DNA of 64,000 nucleotides from Paenibacillus sp. FSL W8-0426 (GCF_037969725.1 NZ_CP150203.1:4418001-4482000); one strand, 5' to 3'. Positions 17,461 through 26,107 are shown, counted from the first letter of the stretch. Program-made: numbers and translations. Notes: a model not told the origin generated them from the letters alone.

Positions 17461-17595
17461 ATGAACAGTTATTACACCAAACAATCCGTGCATTTGGTAG
17501 GACAGGCCCGGCAAGTAAAACTGATCCTTAAACAGTGGCTTAACGAATGGGGACCGGATGCCCGTGTTGCAGACCTGATCGCAGGGCGGAAATAA
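17461..17595 (+). CDS. mciZ: MciZ-like FtsZ inhibitor, 44 aa
   Basis: A short gene reading MNSYYTKQSVHLVGQARQ, ending LIAGRK. It starts with ATG 17461, seven bases after AGGGGG. B. subtilis MciZ is a 40-residue mother-cell peptide that caps FtsZ filaments during sporulation, and its gene lies beside nudF, as this one does. From memory the two share V-x-LVG-x-A near the start, a following K-rich helix (LK), and a hydrophobic VxDxI end. The call rests on that pattern plus position, since sequences this short are poor evidence alone. Upstream elements resembling SigE sites (GTATAA, CATATGGT) are weak. A shared terminator follows at 17681. Confidence 0.75.
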   Translation: MNSYYTKQSVHLVGQARQVKLILKQWLNEWGPDARVADLIAGRK

Positions 17596-17680
17596 CGCCC
17601 CTTTATTTCAGTATTTCAGCATGGCGGCCGATTCAATCCAACCCTGTTGCATGTTCAATCGCTTGTTTGCGTTTTTGCAA

Positions 17681-17715
17681 AAAGTCCGAATCGGCTTGCG
17701 CCGGATTCGGACTTT
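17681..17715. terminator. Bidirectional terminator between mciZ-like gene and yqjE
   Basis: Perfect 12-bp stem AAAGTCCGAATC / GATTCGGACTTT with a loop of about 11 bases. T-rich flanks lie on both sides. It lies between convergent genes, mciZ on the plus strand and the YqjE-type peptidase on the minus strand. The rest of 17596-17824 shows no coding sequence. Confidence 0.8.
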
Positions 17716-17824
17716 ATTCAACTTGTGGAGCGCACCTGGTTTCAGCCAAGCCGCTTCCGGTTGACGGTGGCATGCCATGCATAATGCCGAATCCACGCTA
17801 TTGCTTAACCGGAGGCTGCTGCAA

Positions 17825-18958
17825 TCATTTCCGGACGGCAGCCGTTTCCTGCACGATGGCCACGACGACTTCCGCCAGCTTGGCGAGATCCTCGGCCCGA
17901 ATGCGCTCATTGGTTGTATGAATTTCTTCGTAACCTACGGCCAAGTTCACCGTCGGAATGTTAAAGCCGTTGAAGATGTTGGCATCGCTGCCGCCGCCGG
18001 ACATAAACGTCGACGTCTCCAGCCCAAGGCCGCGAATGGCTCGCTGTGCAAGCTGCACCACCTCATGATCATCCTGGAATCCAAATGCAGGATACAATAT
18101 TTCGCTGTGGAATTCGGCTCTGGCACCAAATTTGTCGCAGGTTGTTTCGAGCGCTTCCCGCATCTTTGCAACTTGCTGCTCTACTTTCTCCTGAACGATG
18201 CTGCGTGCTTCCGCTTCGATTTGCACGAAATCGCAGACGACGTTCAGCGCCGAACCGCCTTGGAATTTGCCGATGTTCGCCGTTGTTTCATCGTCGATCC
18301 GGCCAAGCTTCATCGCCGCAATCGCTTTGGCTGCCACTTGAATGGCACTGATGCCATCTTCGGGGTTCACCCCGGCGTGTGCGGATTTGCCGTAAATATT
18401 CATCTGAATCTCGGCCCGGGCCGGTGCAGCAACGCAGATTGTGCCTACAGCGCCGTTCGAATCGAGTGCATAACCGAACTCGGCATCGATATCCTGCGGG
18501 TTCATTGCGCGCGCCCCAACCAGGCCGGATTCTTCTCCGACCGTGATGACAAACTGGATTTTGCCGTGTGGAAGGTTGTTCTCCTGAATGACGCGGATCG
18601 CTTCGAACAGGGCGGCAATGCCCGCTTTGTCGTCCGCGCCCAGGATCGTCGTTCCATCGCTGCGAATCCAGCCATCCTCTCCCAGTATAGGCGTAATGCC
18701 CGTACCCGGCGTCACCGTGTCCATATGGCATGTAAAGAAAATTGCAGGAGCATCCGATGCTCCCTCAGCTTCCCAAGTGACGACCAAATTTCCCGCTCCA
18801 TGACCGGTTTTGGCCGTCGTATCGTCTTCATAAACGCGAAGTCCCAAACGGGCGAACTGCTCTTTCAGGACGGTTGAGATATTTTGCTCGTGTTTCGTTT
18901 CGCTATCGATTTGCACCAGTTCCATGAACTGCTCGACAATCCGCTGTTGCTTGATCAT
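17825..18958 (-). CDS. yqjE: M20 family peptidase, YqjE/PepT-like
   Basis: A 377-residue zinc aminopeptidase of the M20 family, close to peptidase T and B. subtilis YqjE. Zinc ligands appear in FTCHMDTVTPG (His, Asp), TTILGADDKAGIAAL, TVGEESGLVGA (Glu pair), then the dimer domain with YGKSAHAG, and finally GGSDANIFNGFNIPTVNLAVGYEEIHTTNE. The expected reaction is release of N-terminal residues from di- or tripeptides; the substrate is not shown by the sequence. Start ATG 18958 follows AAAGGAGAG. It is convergent with the mciZ-like gene. Confidence 0.88.
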   Translation of the reverse strand: MIKQQRIVEQFMELVQIDSETKHEQNISTVLKEQFARLGLRVYEDDTTAKTGHGAGNLVVTWEAEGASDAPAIFFTCHMDTVTPGTGITPILGEDGWIRSDGTTILGADDKAGIAALFEAIRVIQENNLPHGKIQFVITVGEESGLVGARAMNPQDIDAEFGYALDSNGAVGTICVAAPARAEIQMNIYGKSAHAGVNPEDGISAIQVAAKAIAAMKLGRIDDETTANIGKFQGGSALNVVCDFVQIEAEARSIVQEKVEQQVAKMREALETTCDKFGARAEFHSEILYPAFGFQDDHEVVQLAQRAIRGLGLETSTFMSGGGSDANIFNGFNIPTVNLAVGYEEIHTTNERIRAEDLAKLAEVVVAIVQETAAVRK

Positions 18959-19057
18959 AAGGCTTTTCTCTCCTTTAATGATAGGGTACAATACATATAT
19001 TGTGGGCGTTTTCTTACGGGTCCGGCATAACTATTTGATGAAAGGAGTCCTCGCATC

Positions 19058-19159
19058 ATGCAAAATAAAAAATGGTTTCGCATCTTCATTTACATCATGT
19101 TGATCGCGATGGTGGGGTCCACTTTGTTTATCGCGCTCGAACCGTTGTTTTACGGATAA
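19058..19159 (+). CDS. Prli42-like stressosome-associated mini-protein, 33 aa
   Basis: A very short gene coding for a basic N terminus (MQNKKWFRI) and one membrane helix (FIYIMLIAMVGSTLFIALEP). An AAAGGAG site lies ten bases before ATG 19058. The pattern, NKK plus a single helix with an ML..M..ST core, matches Prli42, the tiny membrane protein that anchors the stressosome in Listeria and is annotated across Firmicutes. No stressosome genes are visible in this window. The identification is by overall pattern, so moderate. It lies between the yqjE-type gene and lipB, divergent from the former and convergent with the latter. Confidence 0.7.
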   Translation: MQNKKWFRIFIYIMLIAMVGSTLFIALEPLFYG

Positions 19160-19188
19160 TCCCCTAGCCCTTGCACCATTTTGAATCA

Positions 19189-19893
19189 TTAGCGGTGAAG
19201 GGCTTCTTTTTCGTCTACCCAACGGATGTCATAAGAAAAATGCCGGCTGAAATAGGAGACGATCTCCTTGGCAACCAACTCCACGGAAAAGGCTCTGCCC
19301 GTAATATCTTCCAACGACGTCACTCCGTATTGCTGGATGCCGCAAGGAACAATTCCCTGGAAACCTTCATTCTGGATCCCCGATGCGATGTTGAAAGCAA
19401 ACCCGTGACTCGTCACGAAGCCGCGCCGACGCTTGCAGCGATTGAATTTGACGCCGATGGCGGCAATTTTCAAATCCCCGATCCATACACCCGTGTAGCC
19501 TTCCTTGCGTCCGGCCTCGATCCCCTGATCGGCCAGATAATCGATAATGACCTGTTCAAGCTTACGCAAATACCCGTGCAGGTCAAGGTCCTCGTCGCGG
19601 CCGAGAACAATCAGCGGATAACCCACAAGCTGTCCGGGCCCATGATAGGTGATATCTCCGCCACGATCAATCTGAAACAATGAAATGCCCTGCTCCCGAA
19701 GCTGCTCTTGACTGAGAAGCAGGTGCTCGGGATGATTTTGCGAACCGATCGTATACGTCGGTGGATGCTGAAGCAGCAGCAACCGCTCGTTCCCTTCTCC
19801 CTCATCCAACTGCTGTACAATTGATTTTTGACTGTTCCAGGCTTCTTCATATTCAAGCATCGGTATGTATGCAACATCCAGCGGCTTATGCAT
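19189..19893 (-). CDS. lipB: Octanoyl-[ACP]:protein N-octanoyltransferase
   Basis: LipB transfers octanoate from acyl carrier protein to lipoyl domains, the first step of lipoate assembly. RGGDITYHGPGQLVGYP (about residue 77), KIAAIGVKFN with the catalytic lysine, TSHGFAFNI, and IVPCGI with the catalytic cysteine (about residue 182) are all present. Length is 234 residues. It follows bkdB at about 120 bases; a hairpin lies between them, so co-transcription is possible but not certain. Its product would supply the lipoyl group for BkdB. Confidence 0.95.
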   Translation of the reverse strand: MHKPLDVAYIPMLEYEEAWNSQKSIVQQLDEGEGNERLLLLQHPPTYTIGSQNHPEHLLLSQEQLREQGISLFQIDRGGDITYHGPGQLVGYPLIVLGRDEDLDLHGYLRKLEQVIIDYLADQGIEAGRKEGYTGVWIGDLKIAAIGVKFNRCKRRRGFVTSHGFAFNIASGIQNEGFQGIVPCGIQQYGVTSLEDITGRAFSVELVAKEIVSYFSRHFSYDIRWVDEKEALHR

Positions 19894-19956
19894 GATATCT
19901 CCTCACCCTTCTGCTTCATTATTGATGTGCTGACGGATCAACCAAACGACAAACAA

Positions 19957-19995
19957 CGGGAAAAGTGCACGGCCTCCGGCACATACACTTTCCCA
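19957..19995 (-). terminator. Hairpin between bkdB and lipB
   Basis: On the minus strand GGGAAAGTG and CACTTTTCCC pair, with inner GTGCCGG/CCGTGCAC pairing. The following T run is weak (GTTGTTTGTC). It probably ends most bkd transcripts or stabilises them. Confidence 0.55.
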
Positions 19996-20011
19996 TAACC
20001 CTGCTATTCTG

Positions 20012-21475
20012 TTAATACACTGTCGTTTCCATGTTATAACCTTCCAGATTCTCCTTGACGCGCTGCAGGAATCTTCCGCAGATGACGCCGTCCAAAATCC
20101 GATGATCCAACGAGAGGCACAGGTTGGCCATCGAACGAACCGCGATCATATCGTTGATCACCACAGGTTTCTTGACGATGGATTCAAATGTCAGAATGGC
20201 TGCCTGCGGATAATTGATGATCGGCTGGGAAAGGATCGAACCGAACGAGCCGGTGTTGTTGACCGTGAACGTTCCTCCCTGCATATCGTCCAGCTTCAGC
20301 TTGCCTTCACGGGTTTTGCGCGCCAAATCATCGATTTCCCGGGCCAGTCCCGCAATATTCCGCTGATCGGCATGTTTAATGACAGGTGTCAGCACCGAAT
20401 CCTCCGTACCTACCGCCATGGACAGGTTAATGTCCCGTTTCACGATGATTTTGTCCACGGCCCACACCGAGTTCATGATCGGATAGTCCTTGATCGCGTT
20501 GACGACGCCTTTCATCATGAAGGACAGATACGTCAGGTTAATGCCTTCCTTGCGCTTGAATTCATCCTTCAGCTTGTTGCGCAGCAAGACCAGATTGGTT
20601 ACGTCGACCTCGATCATCGTCCATGCATGCGGAATTTCGGATACGCTTTGACGCATATTGCGGGCAATGGCGTTGCGGACAGGCGTCACGTCGATAAAGT
20701 ACTCGGAACGTCCTTGTCCGCCGCCTTCCACCTCGATTTGCGGGATTTTCGGGCTTTCCGTCAAATGAATGCCTGAATGTCTGACGGGCACACCCGCGTC
20801 AGCCACCGGAATTCCTTCGCGCGTTGAGGCAGCGGAAGGCTCCACCGGCCCGCGGTTGATGCCGCTGAACGGAGATGCTGCTGACTCCGTCGCATGCGCC
20901 GCTGCTTCAGGAGCGGCGACCTGCTGAACGGGGGGCGAAGATGCAGCTCCGCCCTGCGCGACGTAGGACAGAACATCTTTGCGCGTAATGCGCCCCCCCA
21001 TGCCTGTTCCGTGAATATGCTGCAGATTCACGCCATGTTCTGCAGCCAATGTTTGAACTGCCGGCGAGTAACGTCCGCGCATTGGCTGGTCGGGATCATG
21101 AGCAGGCACCCCGGCATTAACGACAGTTCGGGCGTCCGTTCCCGTTTGCGATGCCGATCCCGCCGCAGCAGAAGACGGCTGGCGGTTCTCGGTAATTTGC
21201 TCCGCTGCCTCTTCCCCGGAAACAGCGACCTGCATATGGCAGATCGCTTCGCCAACGGCAATCGTAGCGCCTTCCTCAGCGAGGTGATCGCCCATGATTC
21301 CATCCACGGTGGACGGAATCTCGGCATTCACTTTATCGGTAATCACTTCACAGATCGGCTCGTACTGCTCGACCGCATCGCCCGGTTTTTTCAACCATTT
21401 TGCAATCGTCGCCGATACCAGCGATTCCGCCAGCTGCGGCATAATGACCTCGATCCATTTCATGCGTTCAGCCAT
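20012..21475 (-). CDS. bkdB: Branched-chain 2-oxoacid dehydrogenase E2 (dihydrolipoamide acyltransferase)
   Basis: The E2 core takes acyl groups from branched-chain 2-oxoacids onto CoA, giving precursors for iso- and anteiso-fatty acids. Domains in order: lipoyl domain with the modified lysine in EVITDKVNAEIPS (about residues 10-85), an Ala/Ser/Pro-rich linker, an E3-binding domain RGRYSPAVQTLAAEHGVNL (about residue 133), a second linker, and the catalytic domain ending with LSLDHRILDGVICGRFL (about residue 450), where the His and Asp are catalytic. Length is 487. AGGAGTG precedes ATG 21475. It comes after bkdAB with 138 intervening bases that hold two hairpins. Confidence 0.93.
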   Translation of the reverse strand: MAERMKWIEVIMPQLAESLVSATIAKWLKKPGDAVEQYEPICEVITDKVNAEIPSTVDGIMGDHLAEEGATIAVGEAICHMQVAVSGEEAAEQITENRQPSSAAAGSASQTGTDARTVVNAGVPAHDPDQPMRGRYSPAVQTLAAEHGVNLQHIHGTGMGGRITRKDVLSYVAQGGAASSPPVQQVAAPEAAAHATESAASPFSGINRGPVEPSAASTREGIPVADAGVPVRHSGIHLTESPKIPQIEVEGGGQGRSEYFIDVTPVRNAIARNMRQSVSEIPHAWTMIEVDVTNLVLLRNKLKDEFKRKEGINLTYLSFMMKGVVNAIKDYPIMNSVWAVDKIIVKRDINLSMAVGTEDSVLTPVIKHADQRNIAGLAREIDDLARKTREGKLKLDDMQGGTFTVNNTGSFGSILSQPIINYPQAAILTFESIVKKPVVINDMIAVRSMANLCLSLDHRILDGVICGRFLQRVKENLEGYNMETTVY

Positions 21476-21511
21476 TTCGATATCACTCCTAACTTTGCTT
21501 GTATCTAAGCC

Positions 21512-21572
21512 GTTGCCATCACGTTACGCACGCCGTAACGGGGCAACATCGGGATTGAATGTATATCAATCC
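21512..21572 (-). repeat. Two stem-loops before bkdB
   Basis: The first combines GTTGCC/GGCAAC with an inner perfect CGTTACG/CGTAACG stem. The second is a perfect GGATTGA/TCAATCC stem. There is no T run after either, so they look like mRNA structures within the operon rather than terminators. Confidence 0.7.
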
Positions 21573-21613
21573 TTCCTCTCTTGTAACCGTCCCCGAACAT
21601 ATAGGCAAAGCAA

Positions 21614-22600
21614 TCAATACTGTGCCAATGCACGCATCGCTTCCTTAGCCTTGTCTTTGCTCAGCATGTAGAACTTTTCCAGCGTCGGGCTGATCGGCAT
21701 CGCCGGCACGTCCGGACCGCAAAGGCGTTGAATTGGCGCGTCCAGATCGAACAAGCATTCCTCGCTGATGATGGCCGCAACCTCTGCTCCCACCCCACCG
21801 GTTTTGTTGTCTTCATGCACGATGAGCACTTTGCCCGTCAAACGAGCGGAAGCAATGATCGCATCGCGGTCGAGGGGCTGCAGCGTGCGCAGGTCGAGAA
21901 CGTGCGCGGTAATGCCCTCTTCACGCTCAAGCTCTTCAGCAGCCTGCATTACGAAATGCAGCGGCTGGCTGTACCCGATGACGGTAATGTCGGCGCCTTC
22001 GCGCAGCACGTTCGCTTTGCCGATCGGCACGATGTAATCGTCGTCAGGCACATCTTCCTTGATCAGCTTGTAACATTTTTTGTTCTCGAAAAACAGGACG
22101 GGATCCGGATCGCGTACAGCCGCCTTCAGCAGGCCCTTGGCGTCATATGCCGAGTACGGCGCAACGATTTTCAAGCCCGGTGTGCCAAAAAAGATCGATT
22201 CCGGACATTGGGAGTGGTAAAGGCCGCCAAAGATACCGCCGCCGATCGGCGCACGGATCACGACCGGACAGCTCCAATCGTTGTTGGAACGGTATCGGAT
22301 TTTGGCCGCTTCGCTGATGATCTGGTTGGTTGCCGGAAGCATGAAGTCCGAATATTGCATTTCCGCAATCGGCTTCATGCCGTACATGGCAGCCCCGATC
22401 GCTACGCCTGCAATCGCCGATTCGGAGAGAGGCGTGTCCATGACGCGCATTTCGCCGAACTGGTCCTGCAATCCTTTGGTCGTGGTAAATACCCCGCCTT
22501 TGACGCCAACGTCCTCGCCAAGCACAAACACGTTCTCGTCGCGTTCCATCTCTTCCTTCATTGCCAGACGGATCGCATCAATGTATTCCATCATCGCCAT
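21614..22600 (-). CDS. bkdAB: Branched-chain 2-oxoacid dehydrogenase E1 beta subunit
   Basis: The beta chain of the thiamine-diphosphate-dependent decarboxylase. It begins MAMMEYIDAIRLAMKEEMERDENVFVLGEDVGVKGGVF, cut here only by domain logic, and has the transketolase-like pyrimidine domain with DTPLSESAIAGVAIGAAMYG (about residue 56) and the C-terminal domain with VIGYSQPLHFV and VHEDNKTGGVGAEVAAII. Length is 328, usual for BkdAB. GGGGGAC precedes ATG 22600, three bases after the bkdAA stop. It pairs with BkdAA in a heterotetramer. Confidence 0.94.
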   Translation of the reverse strand: MAMMEYIDAIRLAMKEEMERDENVFVLGEDVGVKGGVFTTTKGLQDQFGEMRVMDTPLSESAIAGVAIGAAMYGMKPIAEMQYSDFMLPATNQIISEAAKIRYRSNNDWSCPVVIRAPIGGGIFGGLYHSQCPESIFFGTPGLKIVAPYSAYDAKGLLKAAVRDPDPVLFFENKKCYKLIKEDVPDDDYIVPIGKANVLREGADITVIGYSQPLHFVMQAAEELEREEGITAHVLDLRTLQPLDRDAIIASARLTGKVLIVHEDNKTGGVGAEVAAIISEECLFDLDAPIQRLCGPDVPAMPISPTLEKFYMLSKDKAKEAMRALAQY

Positions 22601-22602
22601 GA

Positions 22603-23631
22603 TTACCGTCCCCCTTCGTTGCTTTCTGCATATACATGCGTCAGCGTATCTTCAGGCTTCGGATATGGCGCGTTGTCCGCGTATTCGGTCGCCTCTTTCA
22701 ATTCCAGCGCGAGCTGGGATGCCAAATCCGCATCCTGGGCTTCATCCCAAATGCCGCATTCGAACAAATAATTTCTCATGCGAAGGACTCCGTCCTTTTT
22801 CCAGTTCTCTTCCACTTCTTCCTTGGTGCGGTATGCAAGGTCATTATCCGAGGTAGAGTGCGGCGACAGACGGTACATCATCGCTTCGATCAGAGTCGGA
22901 CCTTCGCCGGCAATGGCACGTTTGCGCGCTTCCTTCACCGCCGCGTATACCTCAAGCGCATCGTTTCCGTCCACACGCAGCCCCGGGAATCCATAACCAA
23001 GTGCACGATCGGATACTTTGCCGCTCAGCTGTTTGTGCACAGGCACCGAGATGGCGTACTGGTTGTTCTCGCACATGATAATGACAGGCAGCTTGTGCAC
23101 GCCCGCAAAATTCGCGCCTTCATGAAAATCTCCCTGATTGCTGGATCCTTCCCCGAACGTCACGAATGAAACGAACTCTTTTTTTTGCATCTTGGCGGCA
23201 AGGGCGATGCCCACCGCATGGGGAACCTGCGTCGTTACCGGGCTGGAGCCCGTTACGATGCGCAGCTTTTTGTGGCCGAAATGGCCCGGCATCTGCCGTC
23301 CGCCGCTGTTCGGATCTTCCGCTTTGGCAAACGCGGACAGCATCAGTTCGCGCGGAGTCATGCCTACGGCCAATACGAAGCCGTAATCCCGGTAATATGG
23401 TAAGTAATAATCGTGATCGCGGTCCAGGCCAAATGCTGCGCCTACTTGCGCCGCCTCCTGACCGATCCCTGATACGTGAAAGTTGATTTTGCCGGCTCGC
23501 TGCAGCAGCAAGCATCGTTCGTCAAACTTGCGTGCAAGCAGCATCGTTCTGTACATATCCAACACTTCTCCGTCGCTAAGCCCCAGCTCAATGTGCCGAT
23601 GGACTGCTCCTGCAGTACCTTGTGAACTCAT
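22603..23631 (-). CDS. bkdAA: Branched-chain 2-oxoacid dehydrogenase E1 alpha subunit
   Basis: The alpha chain binds thiamine diphosphate and decarboxylates 2-oxo acids derived from Val, Leu and Ile. The cofactor motif is FGEGSSNQGDFHEGANFAG followed by PVIIMCENNQYAIS (about residues 157-190). RLSPHSTSDND (about residue 268) is the phosphorylation-loop region conserved in the family. Length is 342. AAAGGAGG precedes the start at 23631. A TATAAT-like box at about 23766 on the same strand may be its own promoter, so it may not depend fully on lpdV transcription. Confidence 0.94.
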   Translation of the reverse strand: MSSQGTAGAVHRHIELGLSDGEVLDMYRTMLLARKFDERCLLLQRAGKINFHVSGIGQEAAQVGAAFGLDRDHDYYLPYYRDYGFVLAVGMTPRELMLSAFAKAEDPNSGGRQMPGHFGHKKLRIVTGSSPVTTQVPHAVGIALAAKMQKKEFVSFVTFGEGSSNQGDFHEGANFAGVHKLPVIIMCENNQYAISVPVHKQLSGKVSDRALGYGFPGLRVDGNDALEVYAAVKEARKRAIAGEGPTLIEAMMYRLSPHSTSDNDLAYRTKEEVEENWKKDGVLRMRNYLFECGIWDEAQDADLASQLALELKEATEYADNAPYPKPEDTLTHVYAESNEGGR

Positions 23632-23673
23632 TATGAGGTACCTCCTTTAAATTCAGAGCCTGAGGAGCCGCGA

Positions 23674-23711
23674 AGAAATGCTTAATGTACTTTATTTCGT
23701 CGCGGTCCCCC
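23674..23711 (-). repeat. Hairpin upstream of bkdAA
   Basis: On the minus strand CCGCGACGAAAT pairs with ATTTCTTCGCGG, with one mismatch. It is followed by no T run and lies about 40 bases before the bkdAA start. It may influence mRNA stability. Confidence 0.6.
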
Positions 23712-23821
23712 TGCCAGTCTTACAACCCGATCTTATAACCTGGTACTAAGACTTGGCTTAAGCCTATTATAATCCCTTTTACCCAAAAAAGGAAAGGTCC
23801 TTTCTATCGAGGCTCTTCAGC

Positions 23822-25246
23822 CTACATGCCGATCGCTTTTCCGTCCACCGCCAGCATCGCTTCGCCCATGATTTCCGACAAGCTTGGATGCGGATGGATC
23901 GTCTGCCCGACTTCCCATGGCGTAGCATCCAGCATCTGGGCGAGCGAAGCCTCGGCAATAAGTTCCGTCACATGGGTGCCAATCATATGTACGCCCAAAA
24001 TATCGTTCGTTTCCGCATCCGCGATCACCTTTACAAATCCATCGCGGCTGCCATGGACCAGCGATTTGCCGATGGCTTGAAACGGAAACTTGCCAGTTTT
24101 GACGCTGTGGCCGCGTTCCTTCGCTTCGCGTTCGGTAAATCCGATGCTCGCCGCCTCCGGACGAGTGTATACGCAGCGCGGAATACGATGGGATTCTACG
24201 GCGTGTACCGTTTCGCCGGCGAGATGGTTAGCGGCCAGGATGCCCTCATGGCTGGCTGCATGCGCCAGCTGCAAACCACCGATCACGTCGCCGATCGCGT
24301 AGATATGCCCTTCCCCTGTCTGCAGGTTTTTGTTCACGGCAATGAAGCCGCGCTCAAGCTTGACATCCGTATTTTCGAGGCCGATGTTCTCCACGTTGGG
24401 CTGACGGCCAACGGATACAAGCATCTTGTCCGCGCTCAGCGCCTCGCGTTTATCGCCGGATAACTCCACTTCGATTTGAATGCCGTCCTGACCGGACTTG
24501 TACGTTTCCGTCAGCACCTTCGCTTTCGTCAGGAAACGAACCCCGCGTTTGCCGAGCAGACGCTGCATTTCCTTCGCGATATCTTCGTCTTCTGCCGGAA
24601 GCACATGCGAAGCCGCTTCAACGACCGTCACCTGCACGCCGAAATCGTTCAGCATGGAAGCCCACTCCAGTCCGATGACTCCACCGCCGACGATGATCAG
24701 CGAAGCTGGAAGCTCGTCCATGCGGAGCGCCTCGTCGCTGCTCATAATGTATCGTCCGTCGGGTTCCAATCCGGGAATAACGCGCGGCCGTGAGCCTGTG
24801 GCGATGATCAGGTTTGTCGGCACAACCGTGTCCATCTCGCCATCTTCGAATTCGATGGCCACCGCTCCGCTTTGAGGCGAGAAGATCGACGGACCAATGA
24901 CGCGCCCGTTCGCATGTACGACCTCAATCTTGTTTTTTTTCATCAAATATTGAACGCCCTGGTGCAGCTGCTCCACGATGGCATCCTTCCGGGCCTGCAC
25001 CTTCGGAAACACCAGCGTTGCGCCCGTCGTCTCAATTCCGTATGTCTCGCTTTCCTGAATTTCCGCGTAGACTTCCGCGCTTCTCAGCAGCGCTTTGCTT
25101 GGGATGCATCCCCGGTGAAGGCATGTTCCTCCCAGCCTGTCCTTCTCGATAATGACAACCTTTTTTCCCAGCTGGGCGGCACGAATGGCGGCAACGTAGC
25201 CTCCGGTTCCTCCCCCAAGAATGGCAACATCGCAATGAATTGGCAT
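23822..25246 (-). CDS. lpdV: Dihydrolipoamide dehydrogenase (E3) of the bkd complex
   Basis: The flavoprotein that reoxidises lipoyl groups with NAD. It has the FAD site AILGGGTGGYVAAIRAAQLG (about residue 8), the redox disulfide GGTCLHRGCIPSKALL (about residue 38), the NAD site LIIVGGGVIGLEWAS (about residue 184), the second FAD motif IYAIGDVIGGLQLAHAASHEG (about residue 320) and the terminal HPHPSLSE with catalytic His-Glu pair. Length is 474. LpdV rather than the PDH enzyme is assigned because it precedes bkdAA-bkdAB-bkdB. Confidence 0.93.
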   Translation of the reverse strand: MPIHCDVAILGGGTGGYVAAIRAAQLGKKVVIIEKDRLGGTCLHRGCIPSKALLRSAEVYAEIQESETYGIETTGATLVFPKVQARKDAIVEQLHQGVQYLMKKNKIEVVHANGRVIGPSIFSPQSGAVAIEFEDGEMDTVVPTNLIIATGSRPRVIPGLEPDGRYIMSSDEALRMDELPASLIIVGGGVIGLEWASMLNDFGVQVTVVEAASHVLPAEDEDIAKEMQRLLGKRGVRFLTKAKVLTETYKSGQDGIQIEVELSGDKREALSADKMLVSVGRQPNVENIGLENTDVKLERGFIAVNKNLQTGEGHIYAIGDVIGGLQLAHAASHEGILAANHLAGETVHAVESHRIPRCVYTRPEAASIGFTEREAKERGHSVKTGKFPFQAIGKSLVHGSRDGFVKVIADAETNDILGVHMIGTHVTELIAEASLAQMLDATPWEVGQTIHPHPSLSEIMGEAMLAVDGKAIGM

Positions 25247-25433
25247 CTCATCTTTTCCCCTTTGTCAACGTTTTACGCTATCCTTGGTTCCATTGTACTC
25301 TCCCAAAGCAGCGAACTCAAAATTTCGCGCCGTCTATGCATAGACAGCTTAAGTAAACCAAGCTATGATGAAAACAGGCATATCTTGTAAACACAACCTA
25401 TTTTGCTCCATTTCTAACGGTCGGGAGGTTATG

Positions 25434-25748
25434 GTGATCCACACAAAATTGGTTTTTGCCCGTTTCTTGGCCATTCTCGTTCTGGTCGTCCCCGGCCTGA
25501 TGGCGATGAAAGGCTTTCTGATGATGAAGGACGCTTTGTTTCTGTATTACGCCGATCATGGGAACGATCAGGTTTCCCCCGCGTTTGACTGGCTTTCCTT
25601 TGGCGGCGGGCTGCTCCTGTTCGGAGCAGGCATGAGCTTTCTGGGGGGCTGGATTTTGTTTAGGGATCGCAAACGAAACTATGTAGGTCCGCGTTTTCGT
25701 TCGAAAACAGCTCATCCGGGCCCGGAAAAACAGCGGCATTCCACATGA
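25434..25748 (+). CDS. yqzF: DUF2627 small membrane protein (YqzF-like)
   Basis: A 104-residue protein with two membrane segments, near residues 8-28 and 50-72, separated by a short polar loop, and a basic tail containing FRDRKRNYVGPRFR. That layout and the tail are the DUF2627 hallmark (B. subtilis YqzF). In B. subtilis the gene also sits beside the bkd region. The start is GTG 25434, five bases after GGGAGG; an ATG at 25431 is only two bases from it. Function is unknown. It is divergent from lpdV. Confidence 0.85.
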   Translation: MIHTKLVFARFLAILVLVVPGLMAMKGFLMMKDALFLYYADHGNDQVSPAFDWLSFGGGLLLFGAGMSFLGGWILFRDRKRNYVGPRFRSKTAHPGPEKQRHST

Positions 25749-25870
25749 ATCACCCGGCTGGGCATCGCAAGCCTTTAACGTTTGCCCAAGCTCAGTTATA
25801 ATCCTTATTGAATCGATATGTGCGCGTGGAACGAACCTGAAAATAATGATTGCCTGCATTCGGAAACGGC

Positions 25871-25897
25871 AAGTAACCCGGAGTGATCCCCGGGTTA
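25871..25897. terminator. GC-rich hairpin between convergent genes
   Basis: AACCCGG and CCGGGTT form a strong stem between the plus-strand DUF2627 gene and the minus-strand 70-aa gene, covering the latter's stop. There is no good T run on either side, so termination is only probable. Confidence 0.45.
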
Positions 25898-26107
25898 TTC
25901 GTATAATGCGTCCCGCAGCTTGGACGACATGCGCGATTCTTTCGAGGAAGCTTTCAGCATCGTGCGGCGCAGCGTTTGGTTGCTGGCCTGCAACCGCCGG
26001 GCTTCGGCAAACAGATCGGCGACAAGCTCCCTCGTCCGTTCATCCAGATCAACTTCCTGCACCAGTTGTTCATATTTCTCCTCCAGGGCATGTAAAGAAT
26101 CGTTCAT
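25895..26107 (-). CDS. Small coiled-coil protein, 70 aa
   Basis: I do not recognise this gene. It is almost entirely helical and charged, with heptad-like spacing of Leu and Ala (ALEEKYEQLVQEVDLDERT, then LFAEARRLQASNQTLRRTML), so a coiled-coil dimer is likely. It starts with MNDS at ATG 26107 after GGAGATGAAGG and has no membrane segment. It is divergent from tdk and convergent with DUF2627. Confidence 0.65.
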   Translation of the reverse strand: MNDSLHALEEKYEQLVQEVDLDERTRELVADLFAEARRLQASNQTLRRTMLKASSKESRMSSKLRDALYE

